Source: Paraburkholderia caribensis (lineage in GTDB: Bacteria > Pseudomonadota > Gammaproteobacteria > Burkholderiales > Burkholderiaceae). Taken from it: 64,000 bases of DNA. The stretch is from the NCBI RefSeq assembly GCF_002902945.1, contig NZ_CP026102.1, positions 186,001 through 250,000 on the forward strand. The letters run 5' to 3'. Positions 1 to 9,968 of the stretch are shown piece by piece (within the stretch, counting starts at the first letter, position 1; every line of letters begins with the position of its first letter). The position numbers and the translations under genes were made by a program. The notes below the pieces were generated by a model. The model searched no databases. It saw only the letters and a program-made list of their open reading frames with translations, and had not been told where the DNA came from.

Positions 1-2
1 GC

Positions 3-233
3 GATGCCGACTTCTTCGCGCTGGGCGGACATTCGCTGCTCGCGACGCAGGGGAACGCGCAAATCAATCTGCACTGGTCGCTCGCGCTGCCGCTGCGCAC
101 GCTGTTCGAGGCCCGCACGCTGTCGCGCTGCGCGGCCGCCATCGACGCGGCGCTCGAAGCGCGCGGCGCTCACTCACTCGACGACGCAGCGCGCGCGATC
201 GATGCGCTGCTCGGCGAACTCGAAGCGCAATAA
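3..233 (+). CDS. Non-ribosomal peptide synthetase, C-terminal end (partial)
   Basis: The reading frame is open from the window edge and ends at TAA 231-233, leaving the last 76 residues of an NRPS. It begins inside a thiolation (peptidyl carrier) domain: the motif FFALGGHSLLAT carries the serine that takes the 4'-phosphopantetheine arm. A short helical tail follows, with no thioesterase, so the chain must pass to another protein. The next NRPS starts 11 bases downstream, and its ribosome site AAGGA (232-236) overlaps this stop codon, so the two are translationally linked. By gene order this is the OrbI/MbaA-type synthetase of an ornibactin/malleobactin-like siderophore. The synthetase assignment rests on context; the carrier-domain call is firm. 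Confidence 0.85.
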   Translation, partial: DADFFALGGHSLLATQGNAQINLHWSLALPLRTLFEARTLSRCAAAIDAALEARGAHSLDDAARAIDALLGELEAQ

Positions 234-244
234 GGAATGATCGA

Positions 245-3200
245 ATGACAGCCAAACCCGACCTGCTGGCGCTCGCCGCGCGTTTCGCGCAATTGCCGGA
301 TGCGCAGCGCAAGCTGTTTATCACGAAGCTCGGTGAAGCGGGCATCGACTTTCGCGTATTGCCGATTCCCACGCGCGCGGACCGTTCGTCCGCCGTGCCC
401 GCCTCGTTCGCGCAGACGCGGCTGTGGCTGCACGCGCGCATGATCGACGAGCCGGCGGCGTATCACGTCACGAGCCGGCTGAGGCTCGACGGCGAATTGA
501 ATCGCGCGGTGCTGCGGCACGCATTCGATGCGCTGATCGCGCGTCATGAAGCGTTGCGCACCACCTTTGCCGAATCCGCGGATGGCGGCGTCGAGCAGGT
601 CGTGCAAGCGCCTGCGCGGTGCCCGTGGCGCTTCACCGATCTGTCGCGCGCGGCGAAGGAAGAGCGCGAACGCATCGCCGCGGATGTGGCGGCGAAGGAC
701 GAAGATCAGCCGTTCGATCTGGCGCAGGACTCACTCGTGCGCGTGCATCTGATCGCGCTCGACGACTCGACCCACTGGCTCGTGCTGACGATGCACCACA
801 TCGTCTCCGACGGCTGGTCGATCGACGTGCTGCTCGACGAACTGGCCGCGTTCTATCGCGCTTATGCCAACGGTGAAACGGTTGCGCTCGCACCGCTGCC
901 CGTTCAATACGCGGATTTTTCGCTGTGGCAGCGCCGCTGGCTCGATGCGGGCGAGGCCGAGCGTCAGCTGCAATTCTGGCGCGAGCAGGTGCGAGCGGAT
1001 GCGGGCGTGATCGCATTGCCCGGCAGCCGCGCACGCCCGATGCAACGCAGCGCGCGCGGTGGCCGACATTACTTCACCGTCGATGCCGCGACGGCACAAC
1101 GGGTGCGCGCGCTCGCCCAAGCGCGTCGCGCGACGCCCTTCGCGGTGCTGCTTGCGGCCTTGCATGCGTTGCTCGCGCGGGCGAGCGGCGAGCCGCATGT
1201 GCAGATCGGCGTGCCTGCCGCGAATCGTGAGCGCGCGGAAACGGCGGGGCTGATCGGCTTCTTCGTCAATACGCTCGCGGTGGCCGCGCGCGTCGATATG
1301 CGCAAGCCGTTCGACGCGTTGATCGACAACGTGCAGCGCGCGCTCGTCGATGGTCAATCGAATCAGGACGTGCCGTTCGAGCAGGTCGTCGAAGCACTCG
1401 GCGTGCCGCGCAGCGCGAGTCATCATCCGCTGTTCCAGGTGATGGCGTCGTACGCGGCGCGCCGCGCATTGCCCGCGTTCGACGACGTGCGCGTGACCGA
1501 TCTTCCGTTCGGCGCGCCGTATGCGAAGTTCGATCTGACACTCGGCTTCGAGGAGCGCGAAGACGGCGCGCTCGATGCCGCCTTCGTCTACTCGACCGAT
1601 CTGTTCGACGCCCCCGCCGTGCAGCGGATGGCGGGCGAGTACGCACAGCTGCTCGACAGCGCGCTGGCGTCGTCGCATGCGCCCGTCGGCGACCTCGAAT
1701 GGCTGACACACGGCGAGCGCGCGCAGCTGGACGCGTGGAATGCGTACGAACGCGCGGACGCGCCATTCGTCCCCGTCCATGCGACGCTCGCGCAGCATGC
1801 GCAGAACAAGCCCGACGTCAGCGCGGTGACGGACGCGCGCACGACGCTCACGCGCGCACAACTCGATGCGCGCGCCGCGCGGCTCGCAGCGCGGATGATG
1901 GCGGCGGGTGTCGGCGCGGAAACGCGGGTCGGCATCGCGGTCGGGCGCTCGACGGATCTGTTCGTCGGGCTGCTCGCTATTCTCAAGTCGGGTGGCGCGT
2001 TCGTGCCGCTCGACCCGACGCATCCGCGCGAGCGCCTTGCGCATATCGTCGACGACGCGTCGATCGGACATGTCGTCACCGAGCGGCGCCATGTGCCGAA
2101 ACTTCCGCTGCGGCACGGCACGCGCCTATGGCTGATCGACGCGGAAGACGAAGCGGTGCAAGACGAAGTCGCCTGGCACGAACCGGCCATTGCACCGACG
2201 CAGGCCGCGTATCTGATCTACACGTCGGGCTCGACGGGCAAGCCAAAGGGCGTCGTGGTCGATCACGCTTCGATCGCAATGCACTGCGCGGCGATTGCCG
2301 CGCGCTACGGCATGCGTGAGAAGGATCGCGTGCTGCACTTCATGTCGATCAACTTCGACGGCGCGCATGAATGCTGGCTCGCACCGCTGACGGCGGGCGT
2401 CGACATCCGCATCACCGACGATGCATTGTGGCCACCCGCGCAAACCTGCGAAACGATCGCGAATGAGCGGATCACGATTGCCGCATTCCCGCCGAGCTAC
2501 GCGCTGCAAATGGCCGAATGGGCGCGCGCGCATGGCGCGCCGCGTTCGTTGCGCTCGCTCACGGTCGGTGGCGAGGCGACCTCGCGCGAAGCCTTCGCCG
2601 CGCTGCGGCAGGCGTTCCCTGATGTACGCGTCGTGAACGGCTATGGTCCGACGGAGACGGTGATTACGCCGTTGCTATGGATGATCGAGGCGCACGAAGA
2701 CGCGAGCGATATCGCCGATGCCGCGTATCTGCCCATCGGCACGCCCGTCGGCGAGCGCACCGCGCATGTGCTCGATGCGAGTCTGCGGCCGTTGCCGACA
2801 GGCGTGACGGGCGAACTGTATCTGGGCGGCACGGGCGTCGCACGTGGCTATCACGCGCGCGCCGCGCTGACGGCCGAGCGCTTCGTGCCCGATCCGTTCG
2901 GGCCGCCGGGTGCGCGGCTGTATCGAACGGGCGATCTGGTGCGGCGGCGTACCAACGGCGTGCTGGAGTTTGTCGGCCGTATCGATCATCAAGTGAAGGT
3001 GCGCGGATTGCGTATCGAGCTTGGCGAGATCGAAGCGCGCCTGATGGCGCACGACGATGTGCGCGATGCGGTGGCCGTGGTACGCGGAGCTGGCGCGGAT
3101 GCGGCGCTCGCGGCCTATGTCGAGCTCAGCGACGAGGCACGCAAGCGCAATGCGCGGATCGATGGCGATGTGCTCGCAGCGCATTTGCGCCGCGCGCTGC

Positions 3201-5227
3201 CCGACTATATGGTGCCGCCGCATCTCATCGTGCTCGATGCGCTGCCGCGCAACGCGAACCGCAAGATCGACCGCGCGGCGTTGCCGGAGCCGGTGCGCGT
3301 CGAGCGTGTATTCGATGCGCCCGCAGCGGGCATCGAAACGGCGCTCGCGGCGATCTGGTGCGAAGTGCTGCGCGTCGAGCGCGTGGGCCGTGCCGATCAC
3401 TTCTTCGAACTGGGCGGCCATTCGCTGGCGGCCGTGAGCGTGGCGACGCGCGTCAGCGAACGGCTCGCGCACGACGTGCCCGTTCGCACGCTGTTCGAAG
3501 CGCCGACGCTCGCCGCGTACGCACAGCGTGTGGCCGAATCGCCGCGTGTCGGGACGCGCGAGAGCGTGCGTCATGAGCCGGAAGGGAAAGAGGCAACCGA
3601 CCTTGCGCTGAGCGATGCGCAACGCGCGCTGTGGTTTCTGTGGCGCGCGCAGCCGGAAAGCGCGGCATACAACATTCCCGTCGCGCTGCGCCTGCATGGC
3701 GCTGTGGATGTGACCGCGCTGGAAAGCGCGTTCGATCGCGCAGCGCATAAGCACCCTGCGTTGCGCGCACGTCTGGTATCGCCGAAGGGCGCGGCTGAAC
3801 CGCGTCAGGTGATCGACGCGCATCGTCGCGTGACGCTGCCCGTCGTCGATCTGCGAGCGCTTGCTTCGACGGATGAACGTATAGCGGCGGCGACGCGGCT
3901 AACAGATGAAGACGCACTCGCGCCGTTCGATCTCGCCAAGGCGCCGCTGTGGCGCGCGCGCCTGATTCGCCTCGGCGATGAGGATCATGTGCTGTCGGTC
4001 GTGATCCATCACATCGTTGCCGATGGTCATTCGATCGACGTGTGGCTGGGCGACGTGCAGCGTACTTATGCGGCATCCGCGACAGGCGAGCCGTCCAGCG
4101 CGTCGCCGATGAAACCCGTGTTCGCCTCCCGCACGAAGCCGAGGCACGCCGACCTGAAGTACTGGCGCGACGCATTGCGCGACGTACCGTCGATGCGTTT
4201 GCCGCAGCCTGCGGGCGAGCGTCCCGTTTCACCTGAATGGAGCGCGGGACGCATCGCGTTCGCGTTCGACGCGCGTACGGTCGAGCGCGCGAAGGCGCTG
4301 GCGATGTCGTCGCACGCCACGCTGCCGATGCTGTTGCACGCGGTGCTGAACGTCGCGCTCGCACGTCAGACGGGCGCGCTCGATCAGGCGGTCGGCGTTC
4401 TCGCATCGACACGCGATGCCGGCACCGACGACGCGATCGGTCTCTTCATCAACGCTGTCGTGGTGCGCACGGCGATGCGCGAAGCGGGATCGCCGCGCGA
4501 AGTGATTGCCGCCGTGCGCGAAGCGGCGCTGGGCGCGTACGCGCACGTCGCCGTACCGTTTGCGCAGGTCGTCGACAGTATGCGTGCGTCGCGCACCGCG
4601 AACGGCAATCCGCTCTTCCAGGTGATGTTCAACTATCTGCGGCCCGCGCCAGGCGGTGCGCATCAGTGGCGCGGCGTCGAAGTGGATGAGTTCAACGACG
4701 TGCGTCATCGCGTGGTGTTCGATCTCGAACTCGATATCGTCGAGCATCCGGATGGCCGTGTGACGGGTGCGTTCTCGTATGGACGCGAACTGGTGGATGG
4801 CGAGTTCGTCGCGCGTTTGTGTGCCGATTATCTGGCCGTCGTCACGCGCTTTATTGACGCGCCGGAAGAAGCGATTGTCATTCCGGGCGAGATGTCGATT
4901 CCTGCGCCGACACCAGCGCATCACGCGCGCGTCGATCCTTCGCCGCGTGCCGAACGGCTCACGCATGCGCTCGCACGCATCTGGGCCAATACCTTCGACG
5001 GCGACGCGCCCGGTCACGACGACAACCTGTTCGAAGCAGGCGCAACGTCATTCGACGTCGTGCGCTTCGTCGATGCGGCGGGTGCGGCGGGCTACGCGAT
5101 CGCGATCGACGACGTGTTCGTCCATCAGACGCTAACGCGCGTGGCTCACGCGCTGTCGCTGCGACTCGACGCGAACGTCGCACAGGACGCACGCGAAACC
5201 GCTACCGAGGTGCGCGATGCACGCTGA
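245..5227 (+). CDS. Non-ribosomal peptide synthetase, C-A-T-C-T, siderophore type
   Basis: A 1660-residue NRPS. Domains in order: condensation (HHIVSDG at 184-190); adenylation (YTSGSTGKPKG at 659-669, NGYGPTE at 798-804, then YRTGDL and the hinge GRIDHQVKVRG); thiolation (LGGHS, serine about 1060); a second condensation (HHIVADG at 1255-1261); and a final thiolation with the variant motif FEAGATS (serine about 1602). There is no thioesterase. Aligned by eye to GrsA, the pocket reads D-G-E-A-T-G-G-I-T-K, compatible with an ornithine derivative but not proof of it. Order and domains match OrbJ/MbaB, which adds the last hydroxyornithine in ornibactin/malleobactin synthesis, where a terminal C domain is thought to couple a diamine. 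RBS AAGGA lies 8 bases before the ATG. The next gene overlaps or follows closely. Confidence 0.93.
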   Translation: MTAKPDLLALAARFAQLPDAQRKLFITKLGEAGIDFRVLPIPTRADRSSAVPASFAQTRLWLHARMIDEPAAYHVTSRLRLDGELNRAVLRHAFDALIARHEALRTTFAESADGGVEQVVQAPARCPWRFTDLSRAAKEERERIAADVAAKDEDQPFDLAQDSLVRVHLIALDDSTHWLVLTMHHIVSDGWSIDVLLDELAAFYRAYANGETVALAPLPVQYADFSLWQRRWLDAGEAERQLQFWREQVRADAGVIALPGSRARPMQRSARGGRHYFTVDAATAQRVRALAQARRATPFAVLLAALHALLARASGEPHVQIGVPAANRERAETAGLIGFFVNTLAVAARVDMRKPFDALIDNVQRALVDGQSNQDVPFEQVVEALGVPRSASHHPLFQVMASYAARRALPAFDDVRVTDLPFGAPYAKFDLTLGFEEREDGALDAAFVYSTDLFDAPAVQRMAGEYAQLLDSALASSHAPVGDLEWLTHGERAQLDAWNAYERADAPFVPVHATLAQHAQNKPDVSAVTDARTTLTRAQLDARAARLAARMMAAGVGAETRVGIAVGRSTDLFVGLLAILKSGGAFVPLDPTHPRERLAHIVDDASIGHVVTERRHVPKLPLRHGTRLWLIDAEDEAVQDEVAWHEPAIAPTQAAYLIYTSGSTGKPKGVVVDHASIAMHCAAIAARYGMREKDRVLHFMSINFDGAHECWLAPLTAGVDIRITDDALWPPAQTCETIANERITIAAFPPSYALQMAEWARAHGAPRSLRSLTVGGEATSREAFAALRQAFPDVRVVNGYGPTETVITPLLWMIEAHEDASDIADAAYLPIGTPVGERTAHVLDASLRPLPTGVTGELYLGGTGVARGYHARAALTAERFVPDPFGPPGARLYRTGDLVRRRTNGVLEFVGRIDHQVKVRGLRIELGEIEARLMAHDDVRDAVAVVRGAGADAALAAYVELSDEARKRNARIDGDVLAAHLRRALPDYMVPPHLIVLDALPRNANRKIDRAALPEPVRVERVFDAPAAGIETALAAIWCEVLRVERVGRADHFFELGGHSLAAVSVATRVSERLAHDVPVRTLFEAPTLAAYAQRVAESPRVGTRESVRHEPEGKEATDLALSDAQRALWFLWRAQPESAAYNIPVALRLHGAVDVTALESAFDRAAHKHPALRARLVSPKGAAEPRQVIDAHRRVTLPVVDLRALASTDERIAAATRLTDEDALAPFDLAKAPLWRARLIRLGDEDHVLSVVIHHIVADGHSIDVWLGDVQRTYAASATGEPSSASPMKPVFASRTKPRHADLKYWRDALRDVPSMRLPQPAGERPVSPEWSAGRIAFAFDARTVERAKALAMSSHATLPMLLHAVLNVALARQTGALDQAVGVLASTRDAGTDDAIGLFINAVVVRTAMREAGSPREVIAAVREAALGAYAHVAVPFAQVVDSMRASRTANGNPLFQVMFNYLRPAPGGAHQWRGVEVDEFNDVRHRVVFDLELDIVEHPDGRVTGAFSYGRELVDGEFVARLCADYLAVVTRFIDAPEEAIVIPGEMSIPAPTPAHHARVDPSPRAERLTHALARIWANTFDGDAPGHDDNLFEAGATSFDVVRFVDAAGAAGYAIAIDDVFVHQTLTRVAHALSLRLDANVAQDARETATEVRDAR

Positions 5228-5243
5228 TTTCATACGGAGTGAC

Positions 5244-6242
5244 ATGAACACGTTCAAACAGCCGTCGCTGGCGGCGTATCTGAAAGGCGACGCGGTCACG
5301 GTGGCCGAAGACGGCCGCGCCGAAGGCATCGTTCTGCACGCGCGTTGGACCCGCGAAAAGGGCCTGCGCATCGTCGAATGGTGCAAGGGGATTTCGCCGC
5401 TCGGGCAACGCCGCGCGGTACTGGCGGCATTCGGCGCGGCGTTTGGAGTCGCGGGTGACAGCAAGTCGATCGCGCTCGATATCGACAAGCTGCATCGCGA
5501 TGCGTTCGACTCGCTGCGTCACAGCGGCGTGCTGACGGCGCAGAACCTATGCATGCGCGACGCGTGGGCGCAACAGCCCGATTTGTGGCTCTCGCGCGAT
5601 GCCTCGACACCGCACGCGGCGCTGTCTTATGCGATGACGGACGGCGCCCGGCATCCGCGGCGCGCACCTTATGCGGACGGCGTCGTGTACGCGCGCGATG
5701 TGCCGGAGTTCGGGCATCGCTTCACGCTGCAGACGGCTTGCGTCGCGCAGCACCTCGAACAGCTGCATGCGTGGATGAACGAGCCGCGCGTCAATGCGTT
5801 CTGGGGCGAGGCGGGCACGCTCGACGCGCATCGCGCGTACCTCGAACGCGTGCTGTCGACGCCCCATGTGCATCCGTTGATCGGCGCGTTCGACGGCGAG
5901 CCGTTCGGTTACTTCGAAGCGTATTGGGCCAAGGAGGACCGCATTGCGCCGTTCGCGGCATCGACGGATTTCGACCGCGGTCTGCACATGCTGGTGGGCG
6001 ATACGCGCTGGCGTGGCGCGGCCTGTGTGGCGGCATGGCTGCCGTCGCTCGTGCATTACCTCTTTCTCGACGATCCGCGCACGCAGGCGGTCGTGTGCGA
6101 GCCGCGTCACGACAACGCTCGCATGATCGATTACCTGAAGCAGCATGGTTTTTCGAGAATCGCGCATTTCGATTTTCCGCACAAACGCGCGTTGCTGATG
6201 CGCGTGGTTCGGGAAGCATTCTTCGATGGCCGTCATCTGTGA
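5244..6242 (+). CDS. GNAT-type siderophore acyltransferase (OrbK-like)
   Basis: A 332-residue IucB/RhbD-type N-acyltransferase of the GNAT fold. The conserved C-terminal block VHPLIGAFDGEPFGYFEAYW, followed by AKEDR, DFDRGLH, FLDDPRTQ and FDFPHKRA, is typical of enzymes that acylate N-hydroxylated diamines or ornithine in hydroxamate siderophores. It resembles the second acyltransferase at 9969-10919, so the pair probably diverged by duplication. An upstream in-frame ATG at 5217 would overlap the NRPS. The ATG at 5244 is preferred because GGAG sits at 5236-5239. Position directly after the OrbJ-like NRPS corresponds to orbK. The acyl group (acetyl or longer) cannot be read from the sequence. 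Confidence 0.85.
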   Translation: MNTFKQPSLAAYLKGDAVTVAEDGRAEGIVLHARWTREKGLRIVEWCKGISPLGQRRAVLAAFGAAFGVAGDSKSIALDIDKLHRDAFDSLRHSGVLTAQNLCMRDAWAQQPDLWLSRDASTPHAALSYAMTDGARHPRRAPYADGVVYARDVPEFGHRFTLQTACVAQHLEQLHAWMNEPRVNAFWGEAGTLDAHRAYLERVLSTPHVHPLIGAFDGEPFGYFEAYWAKEDRIAPFAASTDFDRGLHMLVGDTRWRGAACVAAWLPSLVHYLFLDDPRTQAVVCEPRHDNARMIDYLKQHGFSRIAHFDFPHKRALLMRVVREAFFDGRHL

Positions 6243-6306
6243 TGCGCCGCTGCGCTTCCCGTCACACGCATAACGTTCGTCGCCACTGGTAGAAGGGAGA
6301 CATTTC

Positions 6307-7692
6307 ATGAGTCAACGAGAATACATTCACGATCTGATCGGCATCGGCTTCGGGCCGTCGAATCTCGCGCTGGCCGTGCGCCTCGCGGAGAACGGCGGCG
6401 CGCCGGGCGCACACTGCTTCATCGAACGGCAGCCGGAGTTCGGCTGGCATCGCGGCATGCTGCTCGACGACAGCCGCATGCAGATTTCCTTCCTCAAGGA
6501 TCTCGTCACGATGCGCGATCCGAAGAGCCGCTTCACGTTCATCAACTATCTGTTCGAGCGTGGACGTCTGCAGGATTTCGTCAACCTGAAGAGCTTCTAT
6601 CCGACGCGGATCGAGTTTCATGACTATCTGCGCTGGGTCGCGAGCGCATTCGACGATCAGGTGCACTACGGCGAATCGGTCACGCAGATCGAGCCCGTCA
6701 CGGACGAGAGCGATCCGCGCACTGTCACGCACTTGCGTGTGCACTCGCGCGATGCGCAAGGCAAGGAGCGGCAGCGGCTGACGCGCGCGTTGTCGGTGGG
6801 CATGGGCGGCGTGCCGCAGATTCCGGCCGCGTTCGCGGCCTTGCGCGATGCCGCCGTGATCCACTCGTCGAACTATCTGACGACGATCGGCGCTGTGATG
6901 GGCGATGGCATGGGCGGCACGGCGCGGCGTCGCGTGGCTGTCGTCGGCGGCGGCCAGAGCGCAGCTGAAGTGTTCATCGATCTGACGCGCCGCTTCCCGC
7001 ATGTCGACGCGACGCTCGTGATGCGCGCGCCCGCACTGAAGCCCGCCGACGACAGCCCGTTCGTCAATGAAATCTTCAACCCGTCGTTTACCGATCTCAT
7101 CTATTCGCAGCCGAAGGACGCGCGCCGCTCGCTGCTCGATACGTTCCGCGACACCAACTACTCGGTGGTGGACCGTCCGCTGATCGAGCAGATCTATGAA
7201 TTGCTGTATGTGCAAAACGTGAGCGGCACGGCGCGTCATCGTCTGCTGAACAACTGCGCAATCGAATCGGTGCGTGAAGTGCAAGGCGAGCAAGGCAATG
7301 AAATCGACATGCGTCTGCGCGACGGGATGGGCGGCGATGCACGTGCCGAACGTTTTGACGCCGTGGTGCTCGCAACGGGCTATCGGCGCGATGCGCATCA
7401 CGCGCTGCTCGACCCGCTCGCCGACGCATTGGGCAAGCCCGTCGAGCAATGCGAAGTCGCGCGCGACTACATGCTCGCGACGCCCGCGCATTTCCAGCCG
7501 CGCATCTATTTGCAAGGCTGCTGCGAAGACAGCCACGGTCTGAGCGACACGCTGCTGTCGATCCTCGCGCGCCGCGCGGACGAAATCGCGGCTTCGCTCG
7601 AAGCAGGCAACACCGAAAACAGTTTCGAAGTTCAAACGCGCACAGGGGCGCAAACCGGGGTGAGCGGCGGCCGCGTGGCTTTCGCTCTTTGA
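6307..7692 (+). CDS. pvdA: L-ornithine N5-oxygenase (PvdA-like)
   Basis: A 461-residue class B flavin monooxygenase that hydroxylates the side-chain nitrogen of L-ornithine with NADPH and O2, the first committed step to the hydroxamate iron ligands. Visible motifs: N-terminal FAD-binding GIGFGPSNL (12-20), NADPH-binding VVGGGQSAAE (from 212), and the late ATGYRRD motif shared by ornithine and lysine N-hydroxylases. Length is close to the roughly 440-460 residues usual for PvdA. RBS AAGGGAGA at 6293-6300. The gene lies 64 bases after the acyltransferase and 48 bases before the receptor, in the order seen in ornibactin clusters, except that no formyltransferase follows. Confidence 0.95.
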   Translation: MSQREYIHDLIGIGFGPSNLALAVRLAENGGAPGAHCFIERQPEFGWHRGMLLDDSRMQISFLKDLVTMRDPKSRFTFINYLFERGRLQDFVNLKSFYPTRIEFHDYLRWVASAFDDQVHYGESVTQIEPVTDESDPRTVTHLRVHSRDAQGKERQRLTRALSVGMGGVPQIPAAFAALRDAAVIHSSNYLTTIGAVMGDGMGGTARRRVAVVGGGQSAAEVFIDLTRRFPHVDATLVMRAPALKPADDSPFVNEIFNPSFTDLIYSQPKDARRSLLDTFRDTNYSVVDRPLIEQIYELLYVQNVSGTARHRLLNNCAIESVREVQGEQGNEIDMRLRDGMGGDARAERFDAVVLATGYRRDAHHALLDPLADALGKPVEQCEVARDYMLATPAHFQPRIYLQGCCEDSHGLSDTLLSILARRADEIAASLEAGNTENSFEVQTRTGAQTGVSGGRVAFAL

Positions 7693-7740
7693 TAACAACT
7701 AGCGGCGCGACGCGCCGTCATCGATATTCCGAGGTATCAG

Positions 7741-9930
7741 ATGGAGTGGGTCACAGGCACGCAGCGGCGTGCCATTGCTGCGGCAGCCAGCATGACTTTT
7801 CTCGCCACGGCAACAGGTTACGCGCAGGCGCAACAGGCGCCGGACAACCAGAACAGCGCGCCAGACAAGACAGCGACGTTGCCCGCCGTGAAGGTGCAAG
7901 GCACGGCGGCGGGCGATACGGAAGGCTTCGTCGCGCATCGCACCGCGACGGCGACGAAGACGGATACGCCGCTCGACGAAGTGCCGCAGACGGTGAACAT
8001 CGTGACGGCGGCGCAGCTCGAAGAGCAGGGCGCGACCTCGATTAACCAGGCGCTGCGTTATGTGCCGGGTTTTTCATCGTACGGCGCGAGCACGCGCTCG
8101 GACTGGTACACGGCGATTCGCGGCTTCACGCCGAGTGTGTTCGTCGACGGCCTGCAGGTGCCCAATACGCTGAACCTGGCGAGCTGGCGCGTCGATCCGT
8201 ATCAGGTGGAGAGCATCACGGTGCTGCGCGGCCCGACGTCGGTACTTTACGGACAAGGCGACCCCGGCTCGCTCGTCGACATTCAGACCAAGCAGCCGAC
8301 CGCCGAGCGTATCCGCGAAATCGAATTGCAGATCGGCACGGATGCGCGCAAGCAGATCGGCATCGACCTCGGCGGCAAGATCGACAAGGACGGGACGCTG
8401 ACGTACCGCTTCGTCGGCGTGGGGCGCGACGGCAACATGCCGACGGGACCGAACCCGGACCAGCGTCTGATGTTCGCGCCGTCGATCAAATGGCAGCCCA
8501 CGGCCGATACCTCGTTGACGCTGTACGCGACCTATCTGCGCGATAACACCGACGTGTCGGATAACTTCCTGCCCGCGTCCGGCACGATTTTGCCAAACCC
8601 GAATGGCGTGATCTCGAACGATCTCTATACGGGCGACGGCAACTTTGCGCGTTACGACAAGCGGCAGTGGTCGGTCGGCTATCAGTTCGAGCACCGCTTG
8701 AATCCGACCTGGACGTTCCGCCAGAACACCCGCTACATGCATCTGTCGTTGAACAACTCGACGGTGTACGGCGGCGGCCTCGATTCATCCGATCCGACGC
8801 AAGCGTCGCTGACGCGCTACGCGGGACTGTTCCAGCCGAACTATTCGCGCTTCGACATCGACAATCAGGCGCAGGCGCAATTCCACACCGGCTCGATCGG
8901 ACATACGGTGCTGCTCGGCTTCGAATACAACCGGCAGTTGTCGACGGATAGCGAACAGCTCGCGCTGGCGCCGAGCCTGAACATGTTCAATCCCGTCTAC
9001 GTTCCCGTGACGTCGGATATCTTCAGCGGGCCGAATTCGTTCGGCTATAGCGATACGAAAACGAAGCTCGACAGCTTTGGCGTCTACGCGCAGGACCAGA
9101 TCAAGCTGACGCCGCGCGTCGTCTTCACGATTGGCGGCCGCCAGGACTGGAGCCGCAACACGACGACGAACACGGTCGCGGACACCGAACAGCGGCAGAA
9201 CGATCACGCGTTCACGTATCGCGTGGGCGCCGTGTATCTGGGCGATTACGGTTTGTCGCCGTATATCAGCTACGCGACGTCGTTCAATCCCGTGATTGGC
9301 GTGAACGCGGACGGCACGCCTTTCCAGCCGACGAAAGGCAAGCAGATCGAACTCGGTTTGCGCTGGCAGCCGTTCAACAAGAACCTGATGTTGAATGCGG
9401 CCATCTATCAGATCAACCAGACCAACGTCACGACACCCGACCCAACCGATCCGACAGGGACGTTCAGCGTGCAGACGGGTGAGGTGCGGTCGCGCGGCAT
9501 CGAGTTCAGCGCGGTCGGCAACATCACGCGCGATCTGAGCATCATCGCTTCGTACGCGTATCAGGATGTGAAAAACATCAAGGCCAACGACGATTCGCTG
9601 AACAAGTGGCCCGTCGCGATTCCGTTGCCGCATCAGACAGCTTCGCTGTGGGCCGATTGGACATGGCACACGGGACCGCTGACGGGTCTCGGTTTCGGCG
9701 CGGGTTTGCGTTACGCGAGCTATAGCGCGGGCGCGGCGGACAACTCGCTGCATGTGCCGGGCTATACCGTCTACGACGCCGCCGTGCATTACGACATCAG
9801 CAAGTGGCGCTTTGCAGTGAACGCGACGAATATTTTCAACCGCCGCTATGTGACCGGTTGCCAGAGCGCCTTTGCGTGCTTCTACGGCAACCAGCGCACG
9901 GTACTGGCGACGGCGCGTTACGACTGGTAA
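7741..9930 (+). CDS. TonB-dependent ferric siderophore receptor
   Basis: A 729-residue outer-membrane receptor. An N-terminal signal peptide (about 30 residues, cleavage likely after AQAQ) is followed by a TonB-box-like stretch (LPAVKVQG), a plug domain with DEVPQTVNIVT and ITVLRGPTSVLYGQGDPGS, and a 22-strand-type barrel ending in the aromatic C-terminal residue of ARYDW. There is no N-terminal secretin/STN signalling domain, so it is a transporter rather than a surface-signalling transducer. RBS GAGG at 7731-7734. Position corresponds to orbA (ferric ornibactin uptake). The ligand is inferred from the cluster. Confidence 0.94.
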   Translation: MEWVTGTQRRAIAAAASMTFLATATGYAQAQQAPDNQNSAPDKTATLPAVKVQGTAAGDTEGFVAHRTATATKTDTPLDEVPQTVNIVTAAQLEEQGATSINQALRYVPGFSSYGASTRSDWYTAIRGFTPSVFVDGLQVPNTLNLASWRVDPYQVESITVLRGPTSVLYGQGDPGSLVDIQTKQPTAERIREIELQIGTDARKQIGIDLGGKIDKDGTLTYRFVGVGRDGNMPTGPNPDQRLMFAPSIKWQPTADTSLTLYATYLRDNTDVSDNFLPASGTILPNPNGVISNDLYTGDGNFARYDKRQWSVGYQFEHRLNPTWTFRQNTRYMHLSLNNSTVYGGGLDSSDPTQASLTRYAGLFQPNYSRFDIDNQAQAQFHTGSIGHTVLLGFEYNRQLSTDSEQLALAPSLNMFNPVYVPVTSDIFSGPNSFGYSDTKTKLDSFGVYAQDQIKLTPRVVFTIGGRQDWSRNTTTNTVADTEQRQNDHAFTYRVGAVYLGDYGLSPYISYATSFNPVIGVNADGTPFQPTKGKQIELGLRWQPFNKNLMLNAAIYQINQTNVTTPDPTDPTGTFSVQTGEVRSRGIEFSAVGNITRDLSIIASYAYQDVKNIKANDDSLNKWPVAIPLPHQTASLWADWTWHTGPLTGLGFGAGLRYASYSAGAADNSLHVPGYTVYDAAVHYDISKWRFAVNATNIFNRRYVTGCQSAFACFYGNQRTVLATARYDW

Positions 9931-9968
9931 GCACCGCCATTCGATCATTTGAGGAAAGGAAGACAAGC

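Noticed and set aside
731..2116. 461-codon frame antisense to the NRPS
   Set aside because: Low-complexity Arg-rich product, no ribosome site, fully inside the NRPS coding region.
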